DNA from: Chaenocephalus aceratus
Lineage: Eukaryota; Chordata; Actinopteri; Perciformes; Channichthyidae
DNA: 64,000 bases
Direction: 5' to 3'
Assembly: GCA_023974075.1 (NCBI GenBank)
Contig: CM043796.1
Location: 21,026,427-21,090,426, forward strand
In this document: positions 61,390-64,000 of the stretch, one piece after another
Position numbering within the stretch: the stretch's first letter is position 1
Layout of the letters: each line of letters starts with the position of its first letter
Translations under genes and position numbers: made by a program
Notes under the pieces: generated by a model
What the model was told of the DNA's origin: nothing
What the model saw: the letters and a program-made list of their open reading frames with translations, nothing else
Databases searched by the model: none

Positions 61390-62885
61390 AGATGTCAGCA
61401 AGAGAAAGATATTTGAGGAAAATCGTGTTTTCCAAGAAAAGTGGGAGAAAGAGTATCTTGTCACTGAATTCAGGGGTAAACCACAATGTTTAATATGTTT
61501 GCAGACCGTTGCTGTCATGAAAGTAAGCAACTTGAGCCGCCACTACAACACTTCACACAATGACAAATATGACAGGTACACCGGGGCCGCCAGAGCAGCG
61601 ATCCTAGCGGACCTGAAAGGGAAAGTACAAAAACAACAGTGCTTTTTCACCCAGGTCACAAGTGTCCAAGAATCAAGTCTGAAAGCATCATATGCTGTCT
61701 CACTCCAGCTTGCCAAAGCAAAGAAGCCACTATCAGAAGGAGAGTTGGTATAAACATGCGCGATTGAGATGGCTAACGCCTTTGGAGATTAAAAAATGGC
61801 TAAACATTTTTGAAACGGTGTCCCTCTCCCGACGCACAGTGGGAAAGCTGAAACAAATCATGTCTGACTGTTCATACTTTTCGTTAGCGTTTGATGAGAG
61901 TACCTGATGTTACCGATGTTAGCCAGCTACTGGTGTACGCAAGATCAATAAATGGGTCATTTGATGTACACGAGGAACTATTAAAACGTGTACCACTGCA
62001 CGGCACAACAAAGGGAACGGACATTTTCGAGGCAGTAAAGGGTGTTGTCAGCGAATATGGTGGATTTGACAAGCTATCTGCCGTTGTTACTGATGATGGG
62101 GCTCCATCAATGCAAGGAAGGTGCACTGGCTTCGCTGGACTCCTCCGTCAAAGTGGTGTGGATTGCCCGATACTGCACTGCATCATACACCAGGAGGCCC
62201 TCTGTGCAAAGAATCTGAACTTCACGCATGTCATGGATGTGGTAACAAAAGTTACCAATCTGATTCGGGGGGGGGGAACAGGACTCTAAATCATCGGAAA
62301 TTCACGGCCTTTCTAGAGGAGGTGGATGCTGACATCAGGTGGATGAGCCGCGGTAAATGCCTGGAGAGGTTTTACGCACTGCGCCTCGAAATTCCCGTGT
62401 TTTTGGAGAACAGCCTTACTGCGGATACAAGTGCGTACTGTGACACATTGAGGGATCCACACTTTCTCTGTGACATGGCCTTTCTCACTGACATAACTGG
62501 ACATCTCAATTACTTGAATGTCCGGTTGCAAGGCAAAGATCAGACCGTGTCCGACCTTTTTGGTCATGTGAATAGTTTTTAGATGAAACTCGGCCTGTTC
62601 AGAGATAACCTTGCGTCAGATCCCCCGAATTTGACACACTTCCCTGCATGTTGGGAGCTGCGCAATGACATCCCCGAATTGGCCGAATGTGAGATGACAA
62701 TCCACCGCTACAGAGAAGCCCTTAAAATGTTGCAGGATCAATTCAACAATCGCTTTCAGGATTTCCACGACATGCGAGGCACAATCCAGCTTTTCACTGA
62801 CCCCATCTCAGCGGTTGTGAATGACCAGCCACCTGAACTACAAATGGATTGGAATGGTATTTTTCTTTCATATTGCCACACTTGG
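61390..62885 (+). pseudogene. hAT transposase pseudogene, GTF2IRD2/ZBED type
   Basis: The plus strand starts with KRKIFEENRVFQEKW and a BED-type zinc finger: C-L-I-C in KPQCLICLQ, then LSRHYNTSHNDKY supplying the His pair. A hAT catalytic core follows: YFSLAFDEST with the first Asp, then DVTDVSQLLVYARSINGSF, VVTDDGAPSMQ with the second Asp, LHCIIHQEALCAKNL, and IRWMSRGKCLERFYALRLEI. The last part is YREALKMLQDQFNNRFQDF ending near 62850, before the usual dimerisation segment, so the 3' end is lost. Breaks: frameshift or stop near 61753, another near 61900, a frameshift at a run of G near 62269-62278, and a TAG at 62580-62582. No inverted termini were found. In other vertebrates such transposases have become host genes; here it is a dead copy. 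Confidence 0.8.
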
Positions 62886-62889
62886 TAAC

Positions 62890-63715
62890 CGTTGTGAGCT
62901 ACTGTATTGCTTGAATATACAATACTGTATATTCAAAAAGATTACAAATATGATACACCTACAGTATGATAAAACACTATATCGTCATTATGTTAATATA
63001 TCTGTTATGTTGTCTTAAATGCAATAGTATCAACAACACTACAGTATTGTTAAAGTTATCAATAATACATGTTTCATACCCCACTGTTGTTAAAAGGTGC
63101 ATCTAACTGCAAAATGTTTTCAAAACACACTACTTTTTGGTTATTTTTGCTGAGGTTTTAACTCTTTTGACTCATCATTTCCAAAAACAATTTATTTAAA
63201 AAGCAACTTAAACATAGCAGATCCATTATCTCAGACCACGTTTTCTATTGATTAAAAGGTGGTGTCTGTAATTATGATCTCCCTCCAGTGATCACAATTC
63301 AGTTAGGCATTTAAATGAGCACACACAGACAGTTCTGATTATTGCAAGCAAGACATGAACCAGGGTTGCAATATGCCTCCCCCTTTCCTCACCCCCACAT
63401 GGCCGTGATCTGCATACTCCCAGCCACTCTGCATGTCTGTCATGTGTCACTTTTTAGACCTGAGAGTCACATTTTAGTGTCTTTGCTGGTGAGGCGCAAC
63501 CTTGAAATGATAATCTGAAGGATTTCCACTCCATCAAAGGAAATCAAGTATTGCATTTAAGTCCTCCTTCAGTGATGAAATACTGATGCACAACAGGGCT
63601 CCCTCACTGCCTTCAGTTGCATTGTTTCCGACAGCGGTAACAGGAGAGATCGCTAACACGGTCATTTTAGTGTTTTGTTCATGAGTTACTAAGTTTTCTG
63701 CTTTTAAATCATTCC
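62890..63715. other. Non-coding stretch, no gene seen
   Basis: AT-rich DNA; nothing recognised. Confidence 0.35.
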
Positions 63716-63719
63716 TCGG

Positions 63720-64000
63720 ACAAATTATTAGGGTATGGGTTAGGGTTTTCTGTGTTATGGTATTATTTCCTGTCTCCGCATGTTTCCACCTGTTTGATTG
63801 TCTGTCCTGGCATTATTAGCTTCACCTGTTCCTCATCAGCCTTGCAACCACCTGACCTCAACACCTGCACTTTGTCCCCTCATTAGTTCAGATTTTATTT
63901 AGGTTCTGCTGTTCCCTTTTGTCATTGTTAGATGAAGTTCTGTTCTGTTTGTCTTTTCTTTGCCTGGATTATACCAAAGAGTAAAAGCAATTTGTTGTTT
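63720..64000 (+). other. Possible LTR-like segment at window end
   Basis: CTTCACCTGTTCCTCATCAG, then ACCTGCACTTTGTCCCCTCA, TTATTTAGGTTCTGCTGTTC and a T-rich TTCTGTTCTGTTTGTC stretch resemble the promoter part of fish Gypsy-type LTRs (repeated CACCTG words, TATTTA box, CTGTTT-rich R region). It is cut by the end of the window and cannot be confirmed. Confidence 0.3.

Overview
This is vertebrate nuclear DNA, most likely from a teleost fish. I base that on what the sequence contains: a V-SINE and an L2-clade LINE that share the same 3' tail, a DIRS-type tyrosine-recombinase retrotransposon, a tRNA-derived SINE of the HE1/AFC kind, hAT and Tc1/mariner remnants of fish type, and nine long (CA)n/(GT)n tracts. 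Base composition is AT-rich and non-coding for most of the length. I recognise no host protein-coding exon, rRNA or functional tRNA. Every protein similarity I can support belongs to a transposable element, and every element I can check is broken by stops, frameshifts, deletions or truncation. The window therefore looks like intergenic or deep-intronic sequence.

Layout. At 1-1.1 kb there is the start of an LTR-retrotransposon gag on the minus strand with a possible leader/LTR. From 1.1 to 12.7 kb there is unique-looking AT-rich DNA with microsatellites. At 12.73-14.67 kb lies a non-coding hAT element with a perfect 8-bp target-site duplication, containing a SINE fused to a long (GAA)n tract. 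From 14.7 to 28.1 kb the DNA is mostly featureless. At 28.1-30.2 kb is a 5'-truncated L2 LINE on the minus strand whose reverse transcriptase has YAND instead of YADD. At 33.2-33.6 kb is a Tc1/mariner scrap, and at 35.4-36.05 kb a LINE 3' end beside telomere-like repeats.

From 37.1 to about 42.65 kb is the largest element, a DIRS-like retrotransposon on the minus strand. Read right to left it has a hairpin-rich leader, Gag, a linker with three 45-bp repeats, reverse transcriptase-RNase H, a truncated tyrosine recombinase and an inverted-repeat terminus. Its Gag carries a (CTG)33 tract next to a 16-bp tandem duplication that explains the loss of frame.

From 44 to 62.9 kb is a nest of younger and older insertions: a triple-hairpin repeat, a LINE lacking its RT palm, a MITE nested in a larger inverted-repeat element, three LINE 3' ends (one chimeric, one interrupted by another LINE with its target duplication), a Tc1 element carrying fold-back filler DNA, a complete V-SINE, and a hAT transposase pseudogene of the BED-finger GTF2IRD2/ZBED type at 61.4-62.9 kb. 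The last 300 bases resemble an LTR.

How the parts relate: the SINE at 57.7 kb ends with the same tail as the L2 LINE at 28.1 kb, which fits the known LINE-dependent mobilisation of V-SINEs. The microsatellites and the triplet tracts often sit at the tails or breakpoints of elements. I found no evidence for an undescribed functional system; the most unusual items are structural (fold-back filler, nested target duplications, hairpin arrays, triplet expansion inside a retrotransposon gene).
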